Positions 8,373-16,800 are shown, counted from the stretch's first letter. The stretch is DNA of 64,000 bases from Burkholderia thailandensis E264 (GCF_000012365.1 NC_007650.1:682001-746000); one strand, 5' to 3'. A program made the numbers and translations. The notes: generated by a model not told the origin, from the letters alone.

Positions 8373-10106
8373 ATGGCGCGCGTTCTGGAAATCGTATTGG
8401 ACTTTCCGCTGCAGGGCTGGCAAGCCGGTCGCGGAGCGCGGGCGCGGGCGCGCGATCTCGGCGCGGAGCTCGCGCGGGCATGGCGGATCTGTCCGCCGGT
8501 GAAGATGCGGCGCGGGCACGAGCGCGTGACGATCGAGCCGTGCCGATTCGTCGAGGCCGAGCCTGACGACGGCGGTCGCTGGCAAACCTGGATCGAAACG
8601 ACCGCGCAGGCACGGCGCGCGCTCGCGGTGCGTTGCCATCCGTTCGTGCCGGGCGTGATGGTGCGCGAGCGTCTCGACGACTATCGCGGCGACGTGCGCG
8701 TCGCGACGCCGGCGGCGGGTGCGTCCGTTGCATCGGACGCTTCCGGCGCAACCGATGCGGGCGGAGACTCACGACCTTCCGCATCCACTGCGGCTTCCGT
8801 TTTCGCCGAATCCGCGGCCCAGTCGGCCGATTCTGCCCCGATGCCCGGTTTCGCCGCCGGCCGCGCTGCGTTCCCCGAATCGCGATCCCCCTACGGGCCG
8901 GCGTACGGCTTCGTCGCCGATCGGCGGCGCGGACGCTGGCTCGACGCGGACGGCATCGATGTCGAGCTGACGCTCGACGACATCGCATTCGCGCCGGCCG
9001 CCGCTTCGTCCGAAGCCGCTCGCGCCGCCTCATCGCGCGTCTGCGAATTGCGTCTCGCGGTGGCCGACCCGGACGATTCCAGCGCGCGCGCCGCCGCGTT
9101 GCGCGCGCTCTTCAACGCGGCCCGCGAGCTGAGCGGCGCGTGGCCGGCATCGCTGGCGACGGCGAGCGTTCTCGACCGCGCGTGCATGGGCGACGCGCCG
9201 GACGCGGCCGGCTCGCCCGCCAAGGCGCAGCCGGTCGACTTGTCGACGATGCGCACGCAGCGCGCGGCGTTCTTCGCGCTCGGCTGCGGCGTGACCGCGC
9301 AGTGGCTCGGCAACGAAGCCGGCGCGCGCGACATGGCGGACCCGGAATTCGTCCATCAGATGCGCGTCGCGCTGCGCCGGCTGCGCACGCTCGTGCGACT
9401 TTTCCCGCGCTATGCCGATGAGGCCTGGAAGGACGCGTTCTCCGGCGATATCCGCTGGCTCGCTGGAATGCTCGGCGCGGTGCGCGACTGGGACGTGTGC
9501 GTGACGTCGACGCTGCCCGCTCTCGCCGCCGCCGACAGTGACGAGGCCGCGTGGGCGGGCACGCTCGATGCCGCGCGCGCGCAGGGCGACGCGGCGCGCG
9601 CCGAGTTGCGGCAGGCGCTCGGCACCGCGCGCTACACGCGGCTCGTGTTCGCGTGGCTCGAATGGCTGAGCCTGTTTTCGCTCGGGGAGGACGACCCGGC
9701 GCGCGGCAAGGCGCCGTCGCTCAAGCGGCATGCGGCGAAGCGCGTGAGCCGGCTGTTCGGCCATCTGTACGGCGCGGGGCGCCTGACGACGCTCGACGCG
9801 GCCGCGCGTCACCGCGTGCGGATCGACGCGAAGCGGCTGCGTTACGCGCTGGAGTTCTTCTCGTCGCTCGCGTCGCGCCGCACCCGCGAAGACACGGTGC
9901 GGCTGCTCGCGCGCTTGCAGAACGCGCTCGGCGACGCGAACGACGCGGCCGTTGCGTTGCGCTGCCTCGAGCGGCTCTCCGCGCCGCCATATCAGCTCGG
10001 TTTCGCGCGCGGCTACGGCGCGGCGGCGCAGCGCTACGCGGCGGAGGCGGGCGAGCAGATGCTGCGCGGGATGCGCGTGCCGAAGATCGGCGGCAGAAAG
10101 GCGTGA
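8373..10106 (+). CDS. CYTH and CHAD domain protein
   Basis: A 577-residue cytosolic protein. The N-terminal part (about 1-215) is a diverged CYTH-like region opening MARVLEIVLDFPLQGW. It is interrupted by a low-complexity Ala/Ser-rich insert (about 115-165). The CHAD domain follows (about 290-570), with the conserved basic helices VHQMRVALRRLRTLVRLF and HRVRIDAKRLRYALEFF. CYTH binds triphosphorylated ligands; CHAD binds inorganic polyphosphate. A polyphosphate-associated role follows from the family, but the catalytic ExExK of CYTH is not evident. The start at 8373 has a ggag site; the longer frame from 8277 lacks one. It ends 34 bp before modE on the same strand. Confidence 0.82.
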   Translation: MARVLEIVLDFPLQGWQAGRGARARARDLGAELARAWRICPPVKMRRGHERVTIEPCRFVEAEPDDGGRWQTWIETTAQARRALAVRCHPFVPGVMVRERLDDYRGDVRVATPAAGASVASDASGATDAGGDSRPSASTAASVFAESAAQSADSAPMPGFAAGRAAFPESRSPYGPAYGFVADRRRGRWLDADGIDVELTLDDIAFAPAAASSEAARAASSRVCELRLAVADPDDSSARAAALRALFNAARELSGAWPASLATASVLDRACMGDAPDAAGSPAKAQPVDLSTMRTQRAAFFALGCGVTAQWLGNEAGARDMADPEFVHQMRVALRRLRTLVRLFPRYADEAWKDAFSGDIRWLAGMLGAVRDWDVCVTSTLPALAAADSDEAAWAGTLDAARAQGDAARAELRQALGTARYTRLVFAWLEWLSLFSLGEDDPARGKAPSLKRHAAKRVSRLFGHLYGAGRLTTLDAAARHRVRIDAKRLRYALEFFSSLASRRTREDTVRLLARLQNALGDANDAAVALRCLERLSAPPYQLGFARGYGAAAQRYAAEAGEQMLRGMRVPKIGGRKA

Positions 10107-10140
10107 CTATAATGGCCTCCCGTCTTGCTTCGCCGCGCCG

Positions 10141-10989
10141 ATGACAGCCGATTCGTCTTCCTCCCGTTCCGATGCATGCGCCGCGCGTGAGCCGCTCGCG
10201 CTGCGCGGCGAGCTGTGGCTGCGCGCGGGCGGCGAGACGCTCGGCGGCGCGGCTCGCATCGCGCTGCTTGCCGCGATCGGCGAGACCGGATCGATCACGC
10301 GCGCGGCGAAGGCGGTCGGCCTCAGCTACAAGGGCGCGTGGGACGCAATCGACACGATGAACAACCTCGCGGGCGAGCCGCTCGTGCTGCGCTCGACGGG
10401 CGGCAAGGGCGGTGGCGGCACGGCGCTCACGCCGCGCGCGACCGCGCTGATCGCGGCGTTTCGCGCGATCGAGCGCGAGCATCGGCGCTTCATCGACGCG
10501 GCGAGCGCGGCGGTCGAGGGCTTCGAGGGCAATTGGGAACTTATCGGGAGAATCGGCATGAAGACGAGCGCACGCAACCAGTTGTTCGGCAAGGTTCTGG
10601 CGATCAAGCACGGCGCGGTGAACGACGAGGTGCTGCTCGCGCTGCCGGGCGAGCACACGATCACGGCCGTGGTGACGCACGAGAGCACGCAGGAGTTGGG
10701 GCTTGCGCCGGGCGTCGACGCATGCGCGCTCGTGAAGGCGTCGTGGGTCGTGCTCGCGGTCGAGGACGGCTCGCTGCTCAGGTTGTCGGCGCGCAATCAG
10801 TTGCACGGTGTCGTCGAGACAGTCACGCGCGGCGCCGTGAACAGCGAGGTATTGCTTGCGCTCGACGGCGGCATGACGCTCGCGGCGATCGTCACGAACG
10901 ACAGCGTCGACGCGCTCGGGCTCGCGAAGGGCGTGAGCGCGGTGGCCGCGTTCAAGGCGTCGAGCGTGATTCTCGCGGTCAACGGATGA
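10141..10989 (+). CDS. modE: Molybdate-responsive regulator ModE
   Basis: A 282-residue ModE-type regulator. The N-terminal winged HTH (about 22-125) contains ITRAAKAVGLSYKGAWDAID, matching ModE/LysR-like DNA-binding domains. Two tandem Mop domains follow (about 141-207 and 217-281), each opening with SARNQL and containing GAVNDEV/GAVNSEV, the molybdate-binding signature. Mo-bound ModE dimers normally repress modABC. Here modE converges on the modABC operon, and a ModE-like box lies upstream of modA. The start ATG at 10141 gives a normal-length protein. Confidence 0.95.
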   Translation: MTADSSSSRSDACAAREPLALRGELWLRAGGETLGGAARIALLAAIGETGSITRAAKAVGLSYKGAWDAIDTMNNLAGEPLVLRSTGGKGGGGTALTPRATALIAAFRAIEREHRRFIDAASAAVEGFEGNWELIGRIGMKTSARNQLFGKVLAIKHGAVNDEVLLALPGEHTITAVVTHESTQELGLAPGVDACALVKASWVVLAVEDGSLLRLSARNQLHGVVETVTRGAVNSEVLLALDGGMTLAAIVTNDSVDALGLAKGVSAVAAFKASSVILAVNG

Positions 10990-11046
10990 TGCCTCGGCCG
11001 TGCCCGCCGGGCGGCGTTCGGCGCGGGCGCAGCGACGGCGTAGCGG

Positions 11047-11069
11047 AGCCGGCTCGATGCCGGCTTTTT
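11047..11069 (+). terminator. Intrinsic terminator after modE
   Basis: Stem agccggc (11047-11053) with gccggct (11059-11065), a 5-base loop, then five Ts. It ends the CYTH-CHAD/modE transcription unit. The remainder of the 333-bp space up to modC (11070-11322) shows no gene. Confidence 0.8.
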
Positions 11070-11322
11070 CATCTTCGATTCGGGCATGGACGGTGCGTCG
11101 GCTCGCGTCGGCTTGCGCGCATGATCGGCAAATCGTGACGCGAGGCGCGGGCGGAACGAACGGCGCGGCGAATGGCGGCGGCGCGGCATGCGTGAGTCGG
11201 GGCCGTCGCGGCTTGCTGCCCGCCGGGTCGCGGATCATCGGCGGCGGCGCGCCCGCCACACCGGCTTGCCGCCGCCGGCCCCAAGGCCGCGAACCGATTC
11301 GACGCGACGAGCGTTGCGATCG

Positions 11323-12024
11323 TCACCGCACGGTCGTCATCCATTCGGCGACCGGCGTATCGGGCAGCACGCGCCCTTCTTGAAGCCGCACGACCTGATC
11401 GCCGAATGCGGCGACGTCGTCCGGATCGTGCGTGATCAACACCATCGGAATATCGAGCCGCATCTGCAAGTCGGTCAGCTCGCGGCGCATCCGCTGGCGC
11501 ATCGCGACGTCGAGCGCCGAGAACGGCTCGTCGAGCAGCAGGATTCGCGGCTGCGCGATCAGTGCGCGCGCGAGCGCGACGCGCTGCTTCTGTCCGCCCG
11601 ACAACTGCGCCGGATAGTGCCCCGCCAGCGCTTCGAGTTCGAACGCGCGCAACCAGTACGCGGCGTCGTCGGGCAACTCCTTCTCGCGCGGATTGCGCCA
11701 GCCGCGCTTCAGCCCGAATGCGAGGTTCTGCCGGACGTTCAGATGCGGAAACAGCGCGTAGTCCTGGAACAGGTAGGCGACGCGGCGGGCCTGCGTCGGC
11801 ACGTCGATGCCGCGCGCATCGTCGAACAGCGCGTCGCCGCCGATCGAGATCGTGCCCCGGTCGGGCGTGAGCAGTCCGGCGATCGCCTGCAGCGTGAGGC
11901 TCTTGCCCGCGCCGGACGGCCCGAACAGCACGATGCGCTGCGCGTTCGACGCGAACGACACGTCGAGCGTGAAGTGCCGCTCGGGCGTGACGAGCGTCTT
12001 GCGGATGTCGACGACGAGGCTCAT
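11323..12024 (-). CDS. modC: Molybdate ABC transporter ATP-binding protein (short ModC)
   Basis: A 233-residue ABC ATPase, the energy-coupling subunit for molybdate uptake. Walker A GPSGAGKS (about 35-42), Q-loop FQDY, signature LSGGQKQRVALARAL, Walker B ILLLDEPFSALD and the H-loop ITHDPDD are all present. Typical ModC is about 350 residues with a C-terminal Mop domain; here the protein stops after the ATPase core, so the Mop regulatory domain is missing. The frame ends cleanly, so this looks like a natural short form, not an obvious frameshift. Its start lies one base after the modB stop region, indicating translational coupling in modABC. Confidence 0.9.
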   Translation of the reverse strand: MSLVVDIRKTLVTPERHFTLDVSFASNAQRIVLFGPSGAGKSLTLQAIAGLLTPDRGTISIGGDALFDDARGIDVPTQARRVAYLFQDYALFPHLNVRQNLAFGLKRGWRNPREKELPDDAAYWLRAFELEALAGHYPAQLSGGQKQRVALARALIAQPRILLLDEPFSALDVAMRQRMRRELTDLQMRLDIPMVLITHDPDDVAAFGDQVVRLQEGRVLPDTPVAEWMTTVR

Positions 12025-12025
12025 C

Positions 12026-12700
12026 TCATCTCGCTCCGACGAGCGCGCGCTGCGGCACGAGCCGCCCCGCGACGAGCAGGATCAGCACGCAGGTCGCGGA
12101 CGTGACGAGCACGAGGAAGTTCGCGGTTGCGTCGTCGCCCGCCTGCACGGCCGCGTAGACCGCGACCGACAGCGTCTGCGTGCGTCCGGGCAGGTTGCCG
12201 GCGATCATCAGCGTCGCGCCGAATTCGCCGAGCGCGCGCGCGAACGCGAGCAGCGCGCCCGCGAGAATGCCGCGCGCGGCGAGCGGCAGCGTCACGCGAA
12301 AGAAAATGCCGGCTTCGCTGATGCCGAGCGTGCGCGCCGCGCGCTCGAGCTGCGGATCGACCGCCTCGAACGCGGCGCGCGCGGACTTCAGGATCAGCGG
12401 AAACGCGACGACCATCGACGCGATCACCGCGCCTTGCCACGTGAACACGAGCTGGATGCCGAGCTCGTCGAGCCGCGCGCCGAGCACGCCGCGCCGTCCG
12501 AGCAGCACGAGCAGGTAATAGCCGAGCACCGTCGGCGGCAGCACGAGCGGCAGCGTCAGCAGCGAATCGATCACGTCGCGCGCGCCCGAGCGCCAGCGCG
12601 CGAGCGCGTAGCCCGTCGCGACGCCGAGCACGAGATCGAGCGCCGTCGCCCAGCCGGCGACCTTCAACGACAGCAGCAGCGGAACCCAGGCGTCGTGCAT
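12026..12700 (-). CDS. modB: Molybdate ABC transporter permease ModB
   Basis: A 224-residue inner-membrane permease with five to six hydrophobic segments. It has the BPD-transporter EAA loop (EAVDPQLERAARTLGISEAG with G about 19 residues further on), which docks ModC. The stretch LPLVLPPTVLGYYLLVLLGR is characteristic of ModB. It is encoded 12 bp downstream of modA and 1 bp upstream of modC on the same strand. The length is normal. Confidence 0.94.
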   Translation of the reverse strand: MHDAWVPLLLSLKVAGWATALDLVLGVATGYALARWRSGARDVIDSLLTLPLVLPPTVLGYYLLVLLGRRGVLGARLDELGIQLVFTWQGAVIASMVVAFPLILKSARAAFEAVDPQLERAARTLGISEAGIFFRVTLPLAARGILAGALLAFARALGEFGATLMIAGNLPGRTQTLSVAVYAAVQAGDDATANFLVLVTSATCVLILLVAGRLVPQRALVGAR

Positions 12701-12712
12701 CGCGTATTCCGA

Positions 12713-13522
12713 TCAGTTCGCGGCGCTCGCGCCGTTCGCGGCCGGCCTGAAGCCGTACTTCGCGAGCACCGCCTGGCCGGCAGGCGACAGCACGAACGCG
12801 ACGAAGCCCTGCGCGGCGGCCGCATGCCGGCTGTCCTTGACGACCGCGATCGGATAGGTGATCGGCGTTTGCGTGGGGACGGTCAGCGCGACCTTCACGC
12901 GCTCGGGCATCACGGCCGCGTCGGTGCCGAACACGAAGCCCGCTTCGACTTCGCCGCGCGCGACGTAGTCGAGGCTCTGGCGCACGTTCGCGGCAAGCAC
13001 GCCCTTGGCGCTGACGTCGTTCCACACGCCGGCCGCCTTCAGCGCGCCCTCGGTGTAGCGGCCGACGGGCACCGACGCCGGATCGCCGAACGCGACGCGC
13101 TTCACGGCGGGCGCGCTCAGATCGCGCAGCGAGCCGAACGTCGCGCGGCTGTCGGCGGGCACGATCAGCACGAGCGAGTTCGCGGCGAAGTCACGGCGCG
13201 TGCCGTCGGCGATCACGCGTTCGGCGGCCGCGCGGTCCATCGCTTTCTGGTCGGCCGAAGCGAATACGTCGGCCGGCGCGCCTTTCGCGATTTGCTGCAT
13301 CAGCACGTCGGACGCGCCGAAGTTGAACAGGATCTTCGTGCCCGGATGCTGCTTCTCGTATGCGTCGCCAACCGCCTTGAACGCGTTGGTCAGGCTCGCC
13401 GCGGCCGACACGACGAGTTCGTCGGCGGCATGCGCGGCCGGCGCGGCGAAGCCGACGACGAGCGCGGACAGCGTGGCGAGACGCAGGAACAGGCGGCGGG
13501 CGGAGCGGACGGGAGCGGGCAT
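12713..13522 (-). CDS. modA: Periplasmic molybdate-binding protein ModA
   Basis: A 269-residue secreted solute-binding protein. The signal peptide has basic MPAPVRSARR, a hydrophobic core LFLRLATLSALVVGFAAPA, and probable cleavage after AHA before ADELVVSAAASL. The mature chain shows the ModA signatures VSAAASLTNAFKAVGDAYEK, FNFGASDVLMQQIAKGAPAD and the VFASADQKAMD segment. It delivers molybdate to ModBC. The start at 13522 was preferred because it begins right before the basic signal region. The longer in-frame extension runs through the predicted ModE operator. Confidence 0.94.
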   Translation of the reverse strand: MPAPVRSARRLFLRLATLSALVVGFAAPAAHAADELVVSAAASLTNAFKAVGDAYEKQHPGTKILFNFGASDVLMQQIAKGAPADVFASADQKAMDRAAAERVIADGTRRDFAANSLVLIVPADSRATFGSLRDLSAPAVKRVAFGDPASVPVGRYTEGALKAAGVWNDVSAKGVLAANVRQSLDYVARGEVEAGFVFGTDAAVMPERVKVALTVPTQTPITYPIAVVKDSRHAAAAQGFVAFVLSPAGQAVLAKYGFRPAANGASAAN

Positions 13523-13556
13523 GGCGGGAAACAGTGACGTGGACGAAAGCCGTAAT

Positions 13557-13580
13557 CGTAATATACGCGAGGTTATAACG
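13557..13580. promoter_or_regulatory. Predicted ModE box upstream of modA
   Basis: CGTAATATA (13557-13565) and TATAACG (13574-13580) form an imperfect inverted repeat, about 35-58 bp upstream of the modA start. The known E. coli ModE target is built from CGNTATATA-type half sites facing each other; the left arm here has one mismatch to that. Position and symmetry fit repression of modABC by ModE with molybdate. Confidence 0.65.
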
Positions 13581-13685
13581 GATCGGGTTTCGGAACTGTG
13601 CTGGTGCTGCATGACGCCGCAGCGAGGCGGGGGCGCGGGAGTTGGGCTCGAGAGGAGCGGGCAATGGGTTGGTGATTGGCGGATT

Positions 13686-13725
13686 GAAGGATCGAAGGAT
13701 CGGAAAGGCGGAAAGGCGGAAAGGC
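13686..13725. repeat. Octamer tandem repeats
   Basis: Two copies of GAAGGATC (13686-13701) run directly into three copies of GGAAAGGC (13702-13725). They lie in the intergenic space between modA and the PAP2 gene. The remaining sequence of this gap, 13726-13825, shows no gene. Confidence 0.85.
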
Positions 13726-13825
13726 GGGCCCTTGACTCGCTGAAATACCTAGCCCGCAGGCGTCGTGGAGCGCGCACGTCGGCGGCCCCTAGGGCCGGTG
13801 CGCCTCAGCAGGCTATCGGCCGCCC

Positions 13826-14524
13826 TTACGCGTGCTTGATGGCCGTGGGCAAGCCGAGTGTCTGCTGCTGAGCCGGCCGCGACGCGGGCCGGTAGTTCGG
13901 ATTCGCCTTCCAGCGCGCCCGCACATACGGCCGTTCGTGACCGGAGAGCTGCAGTGCGACCGCGGTGACCCAGCGATGCGACGGCACGGTGACGCCGTGC
14001 AGCGCGATCGTGACGGCCACGAGACTCGTCGCGACGGCGGGCGCCGACCAGCGATGCGGCGTCGCCCGCCAGGAGCCGACTATGAACGACAGCGCGGCGA
14101 GCGCGCCGACCACGCAGCCCGTGACCGCCTCGGACGGCGAATGCGCATCGAGAGCGACGCGCGACAGCCCGACGGCCACCCCCGCAGCGAGCCCGACGAC
14201 GATGCCCGCGATACGCACGGCCGGCTTCGCGCGGGCGAGCGCGAGGAACATCGCGACGGGATAGACCGACGTCGACAGCATCGCGTGGCCGCTGAAGCCT
14301 GTGAAATTCCATGCACGCACGCCGATGCCCCAACCGAGGAACGCGATTTTCGTGAGTGCGACGACGCCGATCGCGCCGCCAAGCACGGCGAGCCATGCGG
14401 CGGCGCGACGAGGCGAATAGCTGAGCGCGAGCCAGACGGCGATCGTGACGGCAAGCGGCAAGGTCAGGCCGGCACCGCCTAGGGCGGTGATCGAAATCCA
14501 CAGACGGGGCGGCAAATCGAACAT
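13826..14524 (-). CDS. PAP2-superfamily phosphatase
   Basis: A 232-residue multi-span membrane protein of the type 2 phosphatidic acid phosphatase family. The acid-phosphatase motifs can be followed: K of motif 1 in ALTKIAFLGWG (about 56-66), motif 2 FSGHAMLSTS (about 77-86, with the active His) and motif 3 SRVALDAHSPSEAVTG (about 118-133, with Arg and His). Such enzymes dephosphorylate undecaprenyl-pyrophosphate or other lipid phosphates, with the active site on the periplasmic face. Motif 1 is shortened (no full KxxxxxxRP). The gene is transcribed toward modA's upstream region with no clear partner. Confidence 0.85.
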   Translation of the reverse strand: MFDLPPRLWISITALGGAGLTLPLAVTIAVWLALSYSPRRAAAWLAVLGGAIGVVALTKIAFLGWGIGVRAWNFTGFSGHAMLSTSVYPVAMFLALARAKPAVRIAGIVVGLAAGVAVGLSRVALDAHSPSEAVTGCVVGALAALSFIVGSWRATPHRWSAPAVATSLVAVTIALHGVTVPSHRWVTAVALQLSGHERPYVRARWKANPNYRPASRPAQQQTLGLPTAIKHA

Positions 14525-14772
14525 CGGGGCTGCGGGCAGTACGGGGAATGCGGGATACTTGCTTAACGCATGAGCCGGAAATAGCGACTACAACGAAGAC
14601 AAGCGCGAGCGCCCAGTATACCGGTCGTCGCGTGCCGTGCTCGGATCGGAAGCCGGCGGGGAACTATCGAGTGTCAGGATGAATCCCAGAAACAGTGTTA
14701 TTGTGCATTGCACAAATCAAGACGATCGCGCCCATCGAGGTGCCCCTAATCTCTGACTGCGAGCCCCGACCG

Positions 14773-15912
14773 ATGACCAAAAGTCTGACGAAATTCTGGC
14801 TGGGCGGTGTGAAACGCATGCTGCACATGCCGAACGGGCGGACATCGAAGTCCGCCCTGAAAGCTGGCCAAAAGATGGCGGCCGACTGGCCGTTCGTTGA
14901 AACCCTGGCTGCGGCCGCCGCCGCTTCCGTCGCGACGCCGGCCGAGCCGGCTCCGTCCGTCGCGCGTGAATCGCGCGTGAGACCGCGCGCGGCCGCATGG
15001 GCGGGCGGCGAATGGATTCGTGCCGACCACCCGCTGCCGCCCGCGTTCGGGCGCTTCGTCAAGCATCTCGAATACGGGCTGTACGTGCCGTCCGGCGCGA
15101 AGATGGCCGGTCTGCCGCTCGTCGTGATGCTGCACGGCTGCAAGCAGGACATGGATCAGTTCTCGCAGGGCACGCGGATGAACCTGCTCGCGGACCGCTA
15201 CGGCTTCGCCGTGCTCTATCCGGAGCAGTCGCTCAGCGCGCACGCGCACGGGTGCTGGCACTGGTACGAGGACACCACGCACGGCGGGCGAGGCGAAGCG
15301 CAGGCGGTCGTCGCGCTCGTCGACGCGCTCGTCGCCGAGCGCGGCTTCGACGCGTCGCGCGTCTATGCGGCAGGCCTGTCGGCGGGGGCGGGGCTCGTGT
15401 CGCTGCTCGCGCTGCACTTCCCTCAGCGCTTCGCGGCCGTGGCGCTTCATTCGGGGCCGGCATTCGGCGATGCGCATTCCGGGATCACCGCGATGGACGT
15501 GATGCGCCGCGGCCTGCACCGCAATCCGGCGGTTGTCGTCGATGCGCTCGTCGAGCCGGGCTCGCATCCGGGGATGCCGGCCCTCATCGTGCACGGCGAC
15601 GACGATCGCGTCGTCGTGCCGAAGAACGCGGACGAGCTTGCCGTCCAGTTTCTGAGGCTGAACGGTTTCGCCGATGTCGACGGCAATCCCGCAGGCGTCG
15701 AGCGCTTCGAGACGCGTACCGCCGATGCGCGCACGATCGACTACCGTTGCGACGGGGAATCGGTCGTGCGCCTCTGCCGGGTGCGCGGCCTTGCGCACGC
15801 GTGGGCCGGCGGCGACGACAGTGTGCCGTTCCACTCGGCGTCCGGCCCGGACGCAAGTGAATTGATCTGGTCTTTCTTCGCGTCTCGCGCGCGAGCGACT
15901 GTCGCGTCGTAA
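14773..15912 (+). CDS. PHB depolymerase-type esterase
   Basis: A 379-residue alpha/beta-hydrolase of the poly(3-hydroxybutyrate) depolymerase/feruloyl-esterase (LpqC) family. The oxyanion segment is LVVMLHGCKQDMDQF (about 116-130). The nucleophile elbow is YAAGLSAGAGLVSLL (G-L-S-A-G, about 204-208). The Asp lies around HGDDDRVV and the His in LAHAWAGGD near the C-terminus. The N-terminus (TKSLTKFWLGGVKRML) is typical of the intracellular polyhydroxyalkanoate-related group and has no clear signal peptide. The start at 14773 was preferred over the in-frame 14695 because homologues begin with MTKSL-like sequence. Substrate unproven. Confidence 0.88.
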   Translation: MTKSLTKFWLGGVKRMLHMPNGRTSKSALKAGQKMAADWPFVETLAAAAAASVATPAEPAPSVARESRVRPRAAAWAGGEWIRADHPLPPAFGRFVKHLEYGLYVPSGAKMAGLPLVVMLHGCKQDMDQFSQGTRMNLLADRYGFAVLYPEQSLSAHAHGCWHWYEDTTHGGRGEAQAVVALVDALVAERGFDASRVYAAGLSAGAGLVSLLALHFPQRFAAVALHSGPAFGDAHSGITAMDVMRRGLHRNPAVVVDALVEPGSHPGMPALIVHGDDDRVVVPKNADELAVQFLRLNGFADVDGNPAGVERFETRTADARTIDYRCDGESVVRLCRVRGLAHAWAGGDDSVPFHSASGPDASELIWSFFASRARATVAS

Positions 15913-15945
15913 CGACGTCCGCTCGCGAACGGTTGGCATCGACCC

Positions 15946-15989
15946 AGGGTTTTCCCTATAATGCGGGTAAATACCTAAGAGAAAACCCT
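15946..15989 (+). promoter_or_regulatory. Leader inverted repeat and GGTTTTCCCTA motif upstream of DUF3563
   Basis: AGGGTTTTC (15946-15954) and GAAAACCCT (15981-15989) are perfect 9-bp inverted arms separated by 26 bp. The left arm contains GGTTTTCCCTA (15948-15958), which also occurs upstream of the DUF4148 gene at 57549-57559. A TATAAT lies at 15957-15962. It could be an operator or an RNA hairpin; which is not decided by sequence. Confidence 0.55.
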
Positions 15990-16008
15990 TGGATTGGAGT
16001 GACCGATC

Positions 16009-16167
16009 ATGTACCTGCTGAGCCGCCTGTTCCTTTTTCTGACGAAGTCGCCCGAGCAACGCGCGAAGGAACGCGCCGATGCGTATCTCGCTGGCGCGTC
16101 CGATCTGTACGATCTCGAATTTCGCATGCGCAAGCTCGATCGCGAAGCCGCACTCGATCGTGCGTAA
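16009..16167 (+). CDS. DUF3563 small protein
   Basis: A 52-residue protein beginning MYLLSRLFLFLTKSPEQRAK and ending MRKLDREAALDRA. It matches the DUF3563 family, which is widespread in Burkholderiales and of unknown function. A short hydrophobic N-terminus is followed by a charged, helix-prone region (ADAYLAGASDLYDLEFRMRK). A ggagt ribosome site precedes the ATG at 16009. The gene sits between the esterase and a strong bidirectional terminator, so it forms its own short transcription unit. Its leader carries the inverted repeat described separately. Confidence 0.85.
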   Translation: MYLLSRLFLFLTKSPEQRAKERADAYLAGASDLYDLEFRMRKLDREAALDRA

Positions 16168-16216
16168 TTTCGCGTTAAGCACATACTGAATTTATACGCA
16201 TAAATTCATCAAATTG

Positions 16217-16254
16217 AAAAAGGGCGTGCCGACCGGAGTCGGCACGCCCTTTTT
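16217..16254. terminator. Bidirectional terminator between DUF3563 and ohr
   Basis: A 13-bp perfect stem, agggcgtgccgac (16221-16233) with gtcggcacgccct (16238-16250), has a 4-base loop and is flanked by A4 on the left and T4 on the right. It serves the convergent DUF3563 and ohr genes. Confidence 0.92.
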
Positions 16255-16280
16255 GTCATTGCGGCCCTTACGCGCTGCCG

Positions 16281-16700
16281 TTACGCAACGACGAGGCGCA
16301 CCGCGACGTTGTTGCGTGTCGCATTCGAGTACGGGCACACCTGATGCGCGCGATCGACGAGCGCCTTTGCAGCCGTCGTGTCGAGCCCGGGAAGCGCAAC
16401 GCGCAGTTCGACGTCGAGCGCAAATCCCCCTTCCTCGTTCGGGCCGATGCCCACTTCAGCGGTGACCGTCGTGTCCGCGGGCAGCGTCTGCTTGTTCTGG
16501 CCCGCGACGAACTTCATCGCACTCAGGAAGCACGCCGAATAGCCGGCGGCGAAGAGCTGCTCGGGGTTCGTGCCTTCGGTGCCCGCGCCGCCCAGTTCAC
16601 GCGGCGCGGAGAGCTTCACGTCGAGCTTCTGATCGTGGGATGTCGCGCGGCCATCGCGGCCGCCGGTGCTCGTTGCCGCCGTCTTGTACAGAATGTTCAT
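16281..16700 (-). CDS. ohr: Organic hydroperoxide resistance protein Ohr
   Basis: A 139-residue OsmC/Ohr-family thiol peroxidase that reduces organic hydroperoxides. Both redox cysteines are visible: Cys57 in AAGYSACFLSA and Cys122 in HQVCPYSNATRNN. The N-terminal LYKTAATSTGGRDG motif is diagnostic for Ohr rather than OsmC. It lies 138 bp downstream of ohrR on the same strand, with an AT-rich palindrome in between, so it is probably repressed by OhrR and induced by organic peroxides. Confidence 0.95.
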   Translation of the reverse strand: MNILYKTAATSTGGRDGRATSHDQKLDVKLSAPRELGGAGTEGTNPEQLFAAGYSACFLSAMKFVAGQNKQTLPADTTVTAEVGIGPNEEGGFALDVELRVALPGLDTTAAKALVDRAHQVCPYSNATRNNVAVRLVVA

Positions 16701-16790
16701 GCTGGACTCCTGTTATGTGAGAGGAATGGGCCTCGACGAATCACAATGCCCGGCCACGGTGGAAATATAGCGTGCCAATAATTAGTGTGC

Positions 16791-16800
16791 AAATTAATTT
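16791..16800. promoter_or_regulatory. Predicted OhrR operator
   Basis: AAATTAATTT is a perfect 10-bp palindrome in the ohrR-ohr gap, about 91-100 bp upstream of the ohr start. It lies in an AT-rich patch running from about 16775 to 16802. Known OhrR sites are AT-rich palindromes of this kind. Assignment is by position. Confidence 0.5.
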
